Below, piece after piece: positions 20,093 through 32,136 of a DNA stretch of 64,000 nucleotides. The notes beneath the pieces were generated by a model. That model did not search any database and was not told where the DNA came from. It saw only the letters and a program-made list of their open reading frames with translations. A program made the position numbers and the translations under genes. Position 1 is the stretch's first letter. The number at the start of each line of letters is the position of its first letter. This DNA comes from Ryuthela nishihirai (lineage: Eukaryota; Arthropoda; Arachnida; Araneae; Heptathelidae). The DNA lies in assembly GCA_038380435.1 (NCBI GenBank), contig JAWZYU010000017.1:23497283-23561282 (forward strand), given 5' to 3'.

Positions 20093-22029
20093 CTTAAAAA
20101 ATGCATAATTCAGGCTTGAAAAATATATCCTTTATTTTATTTGATGCATATTTTATTAAATTACAATGTAAATAATTTGTTAAATTCATCTGATTACCAT
20201 TTCTTAGAAGCACTACATGGTATTGCTGATTTGTTTATTAATGTTACTCTTTGCTAAGGAACCTTCTGATTTCAGCTTACAAATTTGATTTGAACTTATT
20301 ATCAAAAAAAGTTTCCTTAAACTTTCAAAAATCTCCTGCAAATTTATAAAAGAACTCTGCTATTTTTAAAAATGGAAGATTTTGGAAGTAATTGCAAAGT
20401 ACGTATCATTATTTTTTTCCCCATTTTACACTCTTTTTCTGCCATAAAACTATTTCAATATTCCACAATTATTTTTATCATTTATATCATTTATTCCAGC
20501 ATTCTATGCATCTTTCCCACTCTTAAAGTAAAAACAGGGATTTTCTTAGGCTTCAAGGTGCTGCATCTAGTTCATGGCTCACTGCACAAGGCACTGTAGT
20601 GAGCTGAGGATACAGGTGGCTGGCTTCACACATGTGATCTCAGTTCCGTGTGTTACAAGTGGCTCCATAATAAATTGTTACAGTCGGATATCTTTTGTAA
20701 AGCTAGTATTTACTTTTTTATATTTAAACCTTAGTTTTCATTTAGGTAGACTTATTTTATTTCTGTAAATTATTGATTTTTGGGTCTGTTGATCTATTTC
20801 TTTTCGGAGTTATGCAATATCAGATGGACAGCTTACAACTTGTTGCTATGGATTTATTTTTAACATTGCATTAGGTTATATATATATTAATTTTTCTTTT
20901 ATTATTTCTCCATTTTTCAGTAAAAAAAATTTTAATCTTGTATTGTTTCTTGAAAATGAATGTCTTAGATATAGAAGCTAAAAGAACTTCCTTGGCCTGG
21001 ATATCAGGCCTTCTGTGAGAAGGCAATTTCAGCAACCCACCACTACACTCACTGAGGATGTTTACTCTTCCCAGCAAAGTTTCATTAAAAAAGAATCAAA
21101 TTATCAGTTTTTATATTCAACAGTTTTAAAAGATTTTACCCCCCCCCCCCCCATCCCCCCAGTAGCTTGGCTGTGTTAGTCTGATGATACAGATATTTTT
21201 TTTTGCTTTGGTGCACTAACTTTTCAGTACTTAGCCAAGATCCAAAAATTCAACATCTGAAAAAAAAAAAACTTTTAGTAAAAAAAAAAAGCAGCCTTTA
21301 AATGTAAATGACACTCGCAGTGTTACCTGACCCAAAATGGCCGAAATTTTAAATGGATTCGCCCAACCAATGCTATTCCTTCCTCTTTACCACCTCTTAC
21401 CTGCAGCTTGGGTCATTTTGGGCTGGTATGGTAATGAAAGGGTTAAGATATACCACATTGAAAAGAATCATTAAAAGAAATAAAAATCATGTTTCAGGTA
21501 AATATAATATTATTCAGGAAGAAACTCACTTTCGATGAATATATAATTCAACTTTTTATTCATCACATTTTCCAACATTAATAAGCCTTAAACTTATAGT
21601 CCAATCTATTTTTCAAAAAAAAAGTCTTATTTAAATAAAACTATTCATCTTTTTTTTTATTAAATATTTTATTTTCAGGAAATCAAGAATTAAATGCTGA
21701 TTAATTGGTATATAACATGGTATTAATTCCTTTCATTAGTTATTTGGCAAAAAAGTTCTAAAGTTAAAATTTTTTTGGCTGAGAATAGAGAGAAAATATC
21801 TTGGTCTCTGGATGTAAACCAGTTTTTCAGGCTGGACACTGGAGGGATTTGAAAAGATGAGGACAGCTGCTGAAATATCTCAGACATTTATGTATGAATG
21901 GGCTATATTTCCTTGCATGTCTGAGAGATGTTAATGTAAGCCAGAGGGTTAATACTGAATGAAAATAATATTGAAATAATTGGAAATCACAGATATGCCC
22001 TTGTAGATAGTATGTTGAATAAGGAAAAA
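20093..22029. other. Intron sequence without recognised feature
   Basis: Contains homopolymer runs (poly-C near 21140, poly-A near 21270) and unique-looking DNA; no exon-like ORF. Confidence 0.4.
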
Positions 22030-22125
22030 TTACCATTTGCTGGGTGGGATCCAAACCTATGATCTCCTGATAACATGTCAGGCGCTCTGATTGCTGAGCT
22101 ACTAGCTGCCAAACAACCATTTTCT
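22030..22125 (-). mobile_element. Family E tRNA-headed unit, single copy
   Basis: Matches the module in 47203-47963: 'gggtgggatccaaacctatg', 'ctcctgataacatgtcaggc' and 'tgagctactagctgcc', read on the minus strand as box A and box B of a tRNA-like head. Confidence 0.6.
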
Positions 22126-22534
22126 ATATATTCCATTTTTTATATATACCAACCATATATACTATCATTGGAAATGTATACGCTGTAATTGAAGATGTTG
22201 GTCTAGAAAGTACTTTCCAGGTTAGTGCACATGACCAGCCCACATCAAATGTCAAGAGGCATGGCATTATTATATATATTTTTTGAAGTCAACACACTTT
22301 TTTAAGTGTAAGGATTCATGTTGAAATAGAAAATCACAGATAGGCACCTGTTGGTAGTATGTTGAATAAATATAGAGGAAAAAATTGTCATTTGAAAAAA
22401 AGGTCAATTCAAAAGAATATGTGTTTCTGTCTAGTATGATTTTGAAATTTTAAAATTACAAGTTTTGCTATTGAGAAAGTTTGTTTTTTATATTTTTCAC
22501 TGCATTAAAAGGGATTTACTGTTTCCAATTACAG

Positions 22535-22631
22535 AATTACATTAACACTATATTAAACCATCCCCTACTGTCAGCAACACTAGGAGTGAAGAAGTTTTTT
22601 GACCCTGATAACTATTCTTTCAACTACTTAG
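22535..22631 (+). CDS. PXK: PXK exon b: end of the PX domain
   Basis: 97 bp from ACAG|AATTAC to TTAG|GTGAGC, entering in phase 0 and leaving one base. It encodes NYINTILNHPLLSATLGVKK and then FFDPDNYSFNYL. This is the C-terminal helices of the PX fold, which carry the hydrophobic membrane-facing surface, and the start of the linker. It continues the REFVAERQQGLQ helix of the previous exon without a gap. Confidence 0.92.
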
Positions 22632-23123
22632 GTGAGCTGCACTTCTTTATGTTTATTACCATTTTGTATGTATATTGTATAATGAATTAGTTGGAAATGT
22701 TAATTTATTTTAAATTTTCACTACCAGCTGCACTGTTAATATTCTTTGAAAATTTTTTGTATTCTGGATTTCAGTAAGATTGATAATTGTTTCTTAATTT
22801 TATAAAGAACATTATTTAGTAGCAAAATATGAGAATTTTAAAAATAACATTAAAATATTAATATTTTATTAATGATATATAATGTATCAAAAAACTTATA
22901 GGTGCCCATCTTCCATTTAACTAAAATAGAATTATATGCGTCATCTACACACATTATTTCAGTAAAATGTTTTCTGTGCTTATCTGTAGGATTGTGATTT
23001 ATATATGTAAATGTTAAAATTTAATTTTAATAATTGCTTTGAGTTATTAAAATTAAATTTTATTAATTCCTCCTTAACAGAAGAACTTTTTGTAGTTAAC
23101 AGGGAATTTCATTAGATTGATTT
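22632..23123. other. Start of the 19-kb intron, no feature
   Basis: AT-rich unique sequence; nothing else seen. Confidence 0.4.
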
Positions 23124-23138
23124 ACATTACATTTGAGC

Positions 23139-23528
23139 TGGGCGGGGGTGGCTCAGTCGGTAGCGCGCCAGGCTCGTAATCTGTAGTTCCCAGGTTTGAG
23201 TCCCAGCTGGGTCAGCGTTGAGATTTATCTCCGCAAAAAATTCCCTGCCCTGCCACGGTCAGTAGGGGACACCGATGGGCTTGGAAAGACCGCCGTCCGT
23301 CGGATGGGACGTTAAGCCGTGGCCCCGTGTGCGGCAGAGCCATACTCTGTGCACGTTAAAGAATACGCTGGATGGCCTTGACAGGAGGCTACCATCTGTC
23401 TCCCAACAGCTGTTCCAGTGGGTCCCCTCCCCCAACCTTCTCTGAGCCTTCGGGGTCCATGTGACCTGGCCATTTAGCCCATGGTGTGCAAAAAACTGCT
23501 GCTCAGAGGTAAAACAACACAACACAGC
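23139..23528 (+). mobile_element. SINE family B, full length, with 15-bp target-site duplication
   Basis: Head 'gggtggctcagtcggtagcg' (box A), box B 'ggtttgagtcc', central 'gggacgttaagcc' ... 'cacgttaaagaatac', tail 'gctcagaggtaaaacaac'. 'acattacatttgagc' flanks it exactly at 23124-23138 and 23529-23543, showing target-primed insertion. Confidence 0.92.
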
Positions 23529-23657
23529 ACATTACATTTGAGCAGTCCATGTCTTCAGTATCTTTAATTTTTTATTTGGAAAGCTGTTTTTACCATATTG
23601 GTAAATAATCTTTACCACACTAGATTTTCTACTTTTGCAAAAATTGAAGTTCCATTT

Positions 23658-24375
23658 TCATAGCAACACCAGATTCTTAATTCTATTAAGCACAATCATG
23701 GAAAGAACTTTACCTGGAACAGAGAGTAGGCTGATACCCCTATAGTTATCACAAGAACTGCGATCACCTTTTTCGAAAATAGGGATTACAATAGCTCTGG
23801 TAAAATCCTTAGGAACCATGCCTTTATCATAAAAGATATTCAGAATTTCAGTCATCCAAGTGGTAACCGAAACATTCCCAGCTCTAAGCATTTCCATAGT
23901 AATTTCATCTACCCCTGGGGATTTATGAAGTTTAAGTTCAGAAATAGCCAAAATAACTTCAGATTGTGTTATAGGGCCAACATTAAAGCCAGTAATCCAT
24001 ATATCATTACAATCAATGGGAGTAGAACTAACCACATTGTTTAGAACATCACTGAAATGCTCATCCCACCTAGCCACGATAGAATCCTCACCTTCTATAA
24101 CCTTGTCTTGTTTATCCTTCAATCCTAAGATTCTTATCAGCAGCTAACTGATCTTTTACACGTTTATTAAGTTCTCTGTAATGCTTTCTATTAGGACTAG
24201 TAGGGTATTGATTAAGGACATTCCTGCAGTTTTTTCTTTCCAAAATAAGCTCAAGTGCCTTATCACTCAGATAATTCTGTCTCCTCTGCTGCTTTTTTCC
24301 TAAAATAGTACTGTTAATGTCCAAAAAAGCCTGTTTAAAATGATCCCATTCTTCCTCAACTTCAGTAGTAAGCAA
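23658..24375 (-). pseudogene. LINE ORF2: linker and N-terminal reverse transcriptase
   Basis: The linker frame (24112-24375) has EEWDHFKQAFLDIN and LNKRVKDQLAADKN. The next frame has SELKLHKSPGVDEITMEMLR, VPKDFTRAIVIPIFEKGD and CDNYRGISLLSVPGKVLS, which are RT fingers blocks 0-2. The domain ends before the palm Asp residues, so it is inactive. Confidence 0.78.
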
Positions 24376-25862
24376 ACCATGACATCGTAAGCTTTAGCTA
24401 TAACTGGGTCTTTCAGAGCTTCAGTATTAAAGGTAAATTTTTTAACCTTAGCACAACACTTTTTAAGTTTAAGTTGCAAGACACTTTTAACAAGGTAATG
24501 GTCAGATCCAATTTCAGCTCCCCTATATTACATGGTATTCCTAATAGAATTAGCTCATTTGCTATTGATTAATATATAATCAATCATTCTTATGCAGCCC
24601 ATTGGGTGAAACTCGTGTAAACGTATGTAATAAGTGTTAGTTATTCTGAATCCATTGAGTTTACTTACCTGTAGGAGATGTTGTCCATTGCCATTGCAGC
24701 TATCAATACCAAAAGGGCCTATTACTCCTCTCCAAGGGTCAGAGTCAGTACCAACTTTGGCATTGAAGTCACCTAGAACAAGGGTAATATCTCCTTTCTT
24801 GACAGAATTCAAAATATCCTGAAGTTGTCTGTAAAACCTATCCTTCTCATCAGCATCCTCAGTGGGGGCATAACAGCAGATAACATTCAAGTCTTTAACG
24901 CTTGTCTGAAATTTTGCTGTAAGAAACCTTTCATTAATGCACTCATATCCTAGAATAGCATCACTAGCATGTCTGCTGAGAAGCAGACCCATGCCTTGGT
25001 GATGCTTATTGTCATCCCTCCCTGAAAAGAGAAATTTAAGATTATTTTTAAGAATCTTACCTTTATCTGTCCATCTGGTCTCTTGCAAGCCGAGAATATC
25101 TAAATTATGATGGTGGAATTATTGTGTGAGGACATCAAGAGAAAAAGCTCTTTTTTGTGAGTCCTCACATTCGAACTACCTATGGAGAGAAAATGGTTAG
25201 TGGGATGTTTAAAGAAACTATGTTTATTTAGAGAAGGAATGCCGACAATATCAAACAGCCCCCTAATTGCAGACATGGGGCAAAGACCCGTTCCCCAACC
25301 ACTAAAGGCTGAAGCCATCTACACTGGAAGACTTCCTCCAATGTAGAATTTGACGATGCCAATAGAAGCGAAGAGTTCAGGTGCCTGCGATGACCTCTGC
25401 TCAGGATTATCCACCAGCTGATAAACATATCCTGTGAATCTATTCACTTGGGGCTGTCAACCCACAAACAAACAGAAAACACAGTGGAAGATTTTCCCTC
25501 CACAGAAGCCCACCTGTGCAGCAAAATCAGGATCCATAATCAAGCTCAGAGCCATAATTCCATTCAGGTTGGTATATATGGTCAGCACCAGGACCCTGTG
25601 AGGTTGACCACTATTCAGCAGGGTAGAAAAAAAAGAAAAGTAGCCAGAGTTGTCCAGATCAGTAGGCCACACTAATCTGGCTGCCCTCCCCTTCCGTTCA
25701 CTTCCACAAGAGAGTATCTCTTTTGAAAGGTACTAACGGTCTGCACCACGAGAATGCGGGGTCGGACATTAGGTGCTAGGCCTGGCCGATTTTATGCATC
25801 ATCACAGGGGATTGGTGCATAGCTCTCCTTCCAGTGACTACCTAGCTACCATTTACAGGTAG
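23660..25862 (-). mobile_element. RTE-like LINE, copy 1, 3'-truncated
   Basis: Reading from 25862 downward: a 5' leader that matches the leader of copy 2 (45795-47190), then ORF2 endonuclease and the first third of reverse transcriptase. The sequence stops at about 23660 before the YADD box, so the 3' end, which retrotransposition normally preserves, is missing. Confidence 0.75.
24555..25318 (-). pseudogene. LINE ORF2: apurinic-type endonuclease domain
   Basis: A start segment with NVRTHKKELF is followed, after a frameshift near 25095, by LQETRWTDKGK (catalytic Glu), the His-rich QGMGLLLSR region, VICCYAPTEDADEKDRFYRQ and VLGDFNAKVGTD (catalytic Asp and Asn). It ends with IRMIDYILINSK. This order is that of the EEP endonuclease of RTE/CFDP2-type non-LTR elements, which nicks the target DNA. 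Frameshifts separate it from the RT part. Confidence 0.75.
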
Positions 25863-26354
25863 TAAGTTTTTTTTTTCAAGTGTTAGAAAATAGGTTTACA
25901 TCATACAGATGTTTTAACTTTTCAACTTGTATCCAATAAGCCTGTATATTTAAAGAGCATCATCCATATGCAATATAAGTTATATGTTTTTTGGCTTTCC
26001 AATGAAATAGTGTAATTTTTACATTTCGCTATATTTGGACATGAAAGAAATTAATAACTTGATCAGTGTTGATCCCAAGGGTAATTGCAAATGCTTCATT
26101 CTCTTCAAGTTTTTCTTATTAGATGACACTTGAATGTTAAAAAAAGATTTTATGAAATTTTATTTTAAAAAAATGGTCCTGAGAAAAGTATAATGTTTCT
26201 AAGCAATTTTTATCTTCTGATTAATGAGTTCTATTTTTTTATTCTCTGTTATCATAGCAATATAGCTGTTGTTGCTGTCCATGGTGAATGCATATTTTTT
26301 ATTGCTCTGTTCACACTACACACCATAGATGTTGACAATAGTTAGTTAACATCC
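25863..26354. other. Intron sequence, no feature
   Basis: AT-rich; no exon or repeat recognised. Confidence 0.4.
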
Positions 26355-26369
26355 CATGGTAACAAAGAA

Positions 26370-26755
26370 GGGGCGGCTGTGGCTCAGTCAGTAGCGTGCC
26401 AGTCTCATAATCTGCAGTTTCCAGGTTCGAGTCCCAGCTGGGTCAGCGTTGAGATTTATCTCTGAAAAACTCCCTGCCCTGCCCACAGTCAGTAAGGGAC
26501 ACCAATGAGCTTGGAAAGGCTGCTGTCTGTTGGATGGGACATTAAGACATAGCCCCCTGTGTGGGAGAGCCATACCCTGTGCACGTTAAAGAACACATTA
26601 GATGGCCTTGACAGGAGGTTACCATCTGTCTGCCAACAGCTATTCCAGTGGGTCTCCTCCCCCAACCTTCTCTGAGCCTTTGGGGTCCTTGTGACTTGAC
26701 CATTTAGCCCATTGTGTGCAAAAAAGTGTCGCTCAGAGGTAAAACAACCAACCAA
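26370..26755 (+). mobile_element. SINE family B, full length
   Basis: Same head, centre and tail as 23139. Flanked by 'catggtaacaaagaa' (26355-26369) and 'catggtaatgaagaa' (26756-26770), a 15-bp duplication with two differences. Confidence 0.9.
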
Positions 26756-26889
26756 CATGGTAATGAAGAAAAACCTACTACTCATAAACCAGTTGGCACA
26801 ACAATGTGTCAAAATTAGTTCGATGTTTCTATTTTTGAAACAATTTTAGGACTGTCCTTTTCACATACTTTCATAAACTTCTTCCCTTA

Positions 26890-26988
26890 ATAATGGGAAA
26901 ATGAAGGAGAGAGGGGAAAGAGGGAAAAGAAGGGGAAAAAATTTAAAAAAAAAGGATGGAGAAGGAGGAAAAAAGAGAAAGGGTACTA
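26890..26988 (+). repeat. Purine-rich tract
   Basis: Nearly 100 nt of almost only A and G, followed at 26995 by a long pyrimidine-biased region. Confidence 0.7.
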
Positions 26989-27049
26989 CTACATATTCCC
27001 CCATCCCCCGCAGATATCTCATGCTTTTCCTCTAGAATTGGTATCGTAT

Positions 27050-28230
27050 CTTGGAGAATTTTAAATTGGTACTCTGTGTACTGATATTACTTAGATTTTA
27101 CTCCCTCTTACCTTTCCCCCATGGCTTCACACTACATCTCCCCCCTAATATCCCTAACCTTTCCTCTGGATTTTGCAATTTCTAACTGTGTCAACTGTAA
27201 TAAGTGATATTTGGCTCTTTTCTCTCCTTACTCTATCATTAGCCACCCCCCCCCCCCTCCACCCATACATCCTGTTGCCTCCCCATAGCCCCTAATGTTT
27301 ATACCATTAAACATTTTAAACTAATATCTATTTATGTTATCTATAATAAGTAATACTTGGTTCTTTTCTCTCTATAGTCTATCATTAGCCATTCCCCTTC
27401 CACCTACATATCTATTTGCTTCACTCTAGCTTCCAAAGTATATACCAATAACAACTAAATTTCATATCTATTCATGTGACCTATAATATGAGATAATTGG
27501 TTCCATTATCCCCATATTCTATCATTAGCCACCCCCTTCCACCCAGATATCCTTTTCCTCAACTCTAGCTTCTAAAGTATATCCAATAATTATTTTAAAT
27601 TATATATTTACCTGTGTTATCTATAATATGTGATATTTGATTCTTTTCCCCCATATTCTATTGTTAGCCATCCCCCATTCCACCCAAATATCCATTTTTC
27701 TACTCTTTAACTTGTAATGTTTATACCATTAATTATTTTAAATTAAATATCTATCTGTTCTATCTATACTATGTGATATTTGGCTCTTTTCTCTCCAAAT
27801 TCTATCATTAGTCAACCCTCTCCACCCAATTATCCATTTCCTTTCCTCTAGCTTCTAAAAGCATATACCAACATCAATTTTAAATTAACTATCTGTGTTA
27901 TCTATAATATGTGATATTTGGTTCCTTTCTCTCTATATCATAACATTAGCTACCCCCCTTCCACCCAAATATCCATTTGCTTCCCTCTAGCTTCCAATGC
28001 CTATACCATTAATTACTTAACTCAATATCTATTTATGTTATCTATAATATGTGATACTTGGGTATTTTCTCTCCTTAGCCTATCATTAGCCATTACCCAT
28101 TCACCCAAATATCCCTAGTCCCCCTCCAGCTTCCATAGCACATACCTATAATTACTTTAAATAAATCTTTATAGTTATTCTCTATAACATATTCTGCATT
28201 ATGTGATAATCTATTCTTTTCCACACGATC
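27050..28230 (+). repeat. Satellite-like array, about eight units of ~140 bp
   Basis: Each unit has 'tctataatatgtgatatttgg' or a variant (near 27190, 27338, 27480, 27618, 27761, 27898, 28039, 28180), 'tctatcattagcca', a C-rich 'ccttccacccaaatatcc', 'cctctagcttc', and 'tataccaataattatttaaa'. Spacing is 138-142 bp. Top strand strongly pyrimidine-biased. Confidence 0.85.
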
Positions 28231-28242
28231 ACCCTACACCCC

Positions 28243-28930
28243 CTTTCTTTGCTCCATTCTGATCTTGTCTATCATTAGCCATGTCATGTGCATCAGTTGG
28301 GACTCAGGGGAGTAGGTCCACACTGCTTTGCTTTTGGCTGGCCTGCTCCACTGCCTTGGTGAGTGGTGGGGGTTGGGGGTGAGAGCCCCAACCAACATCA
28401 CTCCCACCAAGCCAGTTTCTGTCCCCCTATGGTCCACGGACTCCTGTTGGCCTCCTCCCCTCCCGAAGCAGACAAGGCCCAGTGTAGTTTCTCCTATGTA
28501 GGACCTTGGTCTGCACCCTAGGAGAATGCTTTTCCTTCATACCTTTCCTCTGACCACCTTTTTTTTTTAATATAAATATGAAGGTATGACTTATGTCTTG
28601 GCATTATGTCAACAACATAATGCATAATCAAGTTCACTCCATAATCCCCCATACTTTTTCGCATTCTGATCTTGTCTACAACTAGCCGTGTCACGTGCTT
28701 CAGTGGGGACTCAGGAGAGCCTGGGGTCCACACTGCTCTGCTTTCGGCCAGACTTCTCCACTGCCTTGGTGAGTGATGGGTGTTGGGGATGAGGGCCCTG
28801 ACCATCATCACTCCTTCCAGGCCAGTTTCTGTCCCCCTAAGGTCCACGGGCACCCGTTGGCCTTCTCCCCTCCCGATGCAGACAAGGTCCGGTGGAGTTT
28901 CCACTGCACGGGACTTTAGTCTCCCAACCC
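28243..28930 (+). repeat. Direct duplication of a GC-rich segment of about 270 bp, spaced 412 bp
   Basis: 28250-28520 and 28663-28925 share 'attctgatcttgtcta', 'ctccactgccttggtgagtg', 'ccagtttctgtccccct' and 'cctcccgaagcagacaagg' or variants, with scattered substitutions. It is much richer in GC than its surroundings. ORFs over it show no known domain. Confidence 0.7.
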
Positions 28931-29000
28931 CAGTGAACGCATCTCTTTCATATCACACTCTTTCCTATCATCCTTTACTTCCAATATGAAAGGGCACACT

Positions 29001-29107
29001 TTAAGTATAACAATGTATACTTATATTAAAATGGCTTAATTTAAGTTAAACACTGTATACTCTATCTAAATGGCTTAAATTAAGTAAAGCTTTATATACT
29101 TATATTG
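29001..29107 (+). repeat. Short tandem repeat, about 2.5 units of ~45 bp
   Basis: Units contain 'aatggcttaaatt' and 'tgtatacttatatt' or variants. Confidence 0.55.
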
Positions 29108-29165
29108 GTCTCAAAATTCAAAAACTCTCATCTGTGTTTGGACTCCCATATTTAGATCAAAATTA

Positions 29166-29372
29166 TTATTGATTGGCACTCCCATTTAGACATGCGCTCG
29201 AAATTATAAAAGACTTCCCACGCACCTCAATGATTAAAAACCCAGTCTCATACTGATTTTCAGCAACGGTCATGCTCAAAATGACAGGTCCTTTCTCTGC
29301 TGTCCCACAGTATAAGGTTCCTTCATTGAAGGTTTTTCTGGAAAGTAGACGGTGGTAAATGGCATTTCCCAT
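29166..29372 (-). other. Unrecognised exon-like ORF
   Basis: A 68-residue minus-strand frame with protein-like composition: RKTFNEGTLYCGTAEKGPVI then LSMTVAENQYETGFLIIE. A GAG|GTGCGT donor-like site follows LIIE. There is no ORF continuity on either side and I could not name a family. It may be a captured exon or part of an unknown element. Confidence 0.25.
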
Positions 29373-29700
29373 CGGATGTAGTGCTGTCTATGTATAGCGG
29401 AACGTCGGGTCTTGCCATACAATTTATTACAATTATCCCTTAATAATGAAATCTTAATCTTTGAACAAGAAAATCTTCAAGTTAAGGAAGCACCAATTAA
29501 TTTGGAATTATCACTCAATATAATTGAAATTATCACTCAAGTGATAATTTATGATTAATCATAAATGTTAAGTGATTATCAAGCTGATAATTTATGCTTA
29601 GTAATTTTAATTGAATAGCATTCAAAGTTTTTCATATTTGACAATGTAGTTTATAAAAATTTTAAAATCTCAAGCTGACAGTCAACCAGATGAAAGTATT

Positions 29701-30830
29701 TTGCATGAGATAGGCACCAACCTTACTGAATCCCAGCCTATGCTGCTGTTGTCTACTAAAGGAGCTCCTAAACAGAAAGTTTCATATGCTGCAGTCGAAG
29801 CTGCCATAACCAATAACGAAGAGACTGTGAAGTCATCAGACCCAAAACCTCAAACGAATCTTAAAACTACTATGAGTATTAGAAAAGAAAACACTTCACA
29901 ACAACTTCCAACAAGTGATGCCAACCTTTTGATAATAGAGATCCGTGATTTAAAGACAGAAATGAAAGAATTGAAATGAAGCGTAGAATTTTTTTCTACC
30001 AAGTATGACGAACTGAAGCCGTCCCATGGCCGAGTAGTTAGCGCACTTGGTTACTGATCTACGGGACCTGGGTTCAAGCCCCGGGTAAGGCATGGATGTT
30101 CGTGTTGTTTTCTGCTGAGGTCCTGCCATCCTCTCAGATCTTCTACTGTGGCATATAAACTGACAGGCTCCTGTCAGACCTCTGTGGCAAGCAGCTGCTT
30201 GAGGGGGTATTTATATTTATTATTATGATGAACTGATGCAACAAATAGTAAATTACAAAAAAAATCAAAAGGATTTAACTACAAAAATCTGTGAAGCCGA
30301 AAACCTGAACAAAGAAATGAGAGAAGAGATTAAGGAGCTGAAACAAAATCTTAATGACATGGAACAATATGGACGCAATAAAAATATAGAAATTCACGGT
30401 GTTCCCATAAATGAAGGGGAGGATGGAACAGAGCTTAAAATAAAGTTGAATAAAATTTCCCAGTCATTAAACACAGTCAACTACACAAACAATATGATTG
30501 AAAAAATTCATAGACTTCCAGAAAGAAATAAAAGCAAAACCCCAAAGATAATTGTCCAATTCATTACACGGAAAGATAGAGACATTTGGATACAAAACAG
30601 AAAAAAAAAATTACAACCACTATTGCAGACCTTAATGATAAAGGAATACCAATATATGTTAATGAAAACATGACTATGATTAACAGAGAAATTTTCTGGA
30701 GAGCCAGGATGTGTGCAAAAGAAAAAAAATTATAAGTATGTTTGGTTCAAAAATGGAAAAGTTCTAATGAGGAAATCAAATGGTGAAAGAATTATCAATG
30801 TTGATATGTTCACCAACTTTGATGATTTTT
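29701..30830 (+). pseudogene. LINE ORF1 (coiled-coil nucleic-acid-binding protein), broken
   Basis: The first part (29701-29979) is hydrophilic and ends in the heptad-like EIRDLKTEMKELK before a TGA. After the SINE insertion the frame from 30236 reads NKEMREEIKELKQNLNDMEQ, YGRNKNIEIHGVPINEGED and IEKIHRLPERNKSKTPKIIV, the RRM-like core of LINE ORF1 proteins that bind the element's RNA. Two slips in A-runs (near 30605 and 30725) break the C-terminal part, where VNENMTMINREIFWRAR and YKYVWFKNGKVLMRK are still visible to about 30830. Confidence 0.7.
30017..30223 (+). mobile_element. SINE family A, full length, inserted in LINE ORF1
   Basis: Best copy in the window: box A 'tggccgagtagttagcgc', box B 'gggttcaagcccc', complete body and 3' end. 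Target-site duplication 'tatgacgaactga' (30004-30016) and 'tatgatgaactga' (30224-30236), one mismatch. Confidence 0.92.
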
Positions 30831-30918
30831 GAACTTTTAGATATATCCGATAAACCTTGCTTTTTTTTTCATTCTTTACTTTTGCTACTTGATTATTTGA
30901 TGAATTTTTTTCTTAGCT

Positions 30919-32136
30919 ATGTCTGATATGAATTTTGAAGGTTTTAATAGCAACTATGATGTTGCTTATGTAACTACAGGTTTAAAAGTGGAGGCTTGGT
31001 ACGTAAATAATTATGGTAAATTTATTCACAAAAATAAATTAGGAATTGCTCATGTTAATATAAAAAGTCAAAGAAAACATTGGGATTCATTAAAAATAAG
31101 TATTAACAATTGCATGAAACACATTGATTTGCTTGTTTTAACTGAAACAAATGCAAATAAATATGAAAATTATTTATATAATATTGACAAATTTAATAAA
31201 ATTACAAATGATAATTTAAATAAAAATATTAGGGGGATTTCAGTATACTATAAAGAAAATCTAGATATTGAAATTATAACACAACAAATACTTTCAGTGG
31301 AAACTATATATATAAAAGTAAAATATATATATATCATGTTTTAGCACTATACAGATCACCTAGTACAGATGTGAACTCTTTTCTGTTGAATTTCCGAAAC
31401 TGGATGGAAAATACAGAAATAGATCAAAATCAGATTTTAATAGGTGATTTTATTATCAATACAATGAACACTAAAAAGCATGGCACAGAAAAATATATCA
31501 CACTACTGTCTGAAATGAATTTTGAAAGATTAGTAAGGGAAGCTACAAGAGAAGAAATAGTAAAAAATAAAATTACCAAAACCTGTATAGACCATATTAA
31601 TACTAAACTGATTAAAATATGTCAGCAAATTCAATAATTCAAACAAGCAAAATAGATCACTATATGATTTTAACATTGATTAGCAACACCAAAAACAATT
31701 TGAATAATACTAATTATACTGAAACTGACCAGGAAAATAAGAATTAGTCTTTTGACCATAACAATATAAACAACGCTATCTTTGAAATGAATTGGAATTT
31801 AGAAAATTATGGAGACAACTCAATGGCAAAATTAAACCTATATAAAGTATTTAAAGACATCTATGATGGAATTTTAGGAAAAAATAGAGTATTTATGAGG
31901 AGTGTTGGAAAAGTAAAAAGAAATCAGAGCAAAAAATGGATAACACCGAACTTGATAAAATTAATTGAAGAAAGAGATAAAACTTGATAAAAAAATTGGA
32001 TTAAATTTAAAAACAATGATAAAAGTGATGCTTATAAAAATAGCTATAGAAAATTAAGAAATATGATTAATATTCAGATTAGAAATCAGAAACAACTTGA
32101 TTATAGAAATAAACTTATAATGAAAAAAAATGATAT
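30919..32136 (+). pseudogene. LINE ORF2, N-terminal part: EEP endonuclease and linker
   Basis: KLGIAHVNIKSQRKHWDSLK begins the endonuclease. LLVLTETNANK has the catalytic Glu, ISVYYKENLDIEI the next strand, LALYRSPSTDVN and ILIGDFIINT the Asp block, and ITKTCIDHI the last catalytic region. Frames change near 31345, 31640 and 31990. The linker region (KKWITPNLIKLIEERDK; RKLRNMINIQIRNQKQ) ends abruptly at the Gypsy insertion at 32136 and resumes at 38382. Confidence 0.7.
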
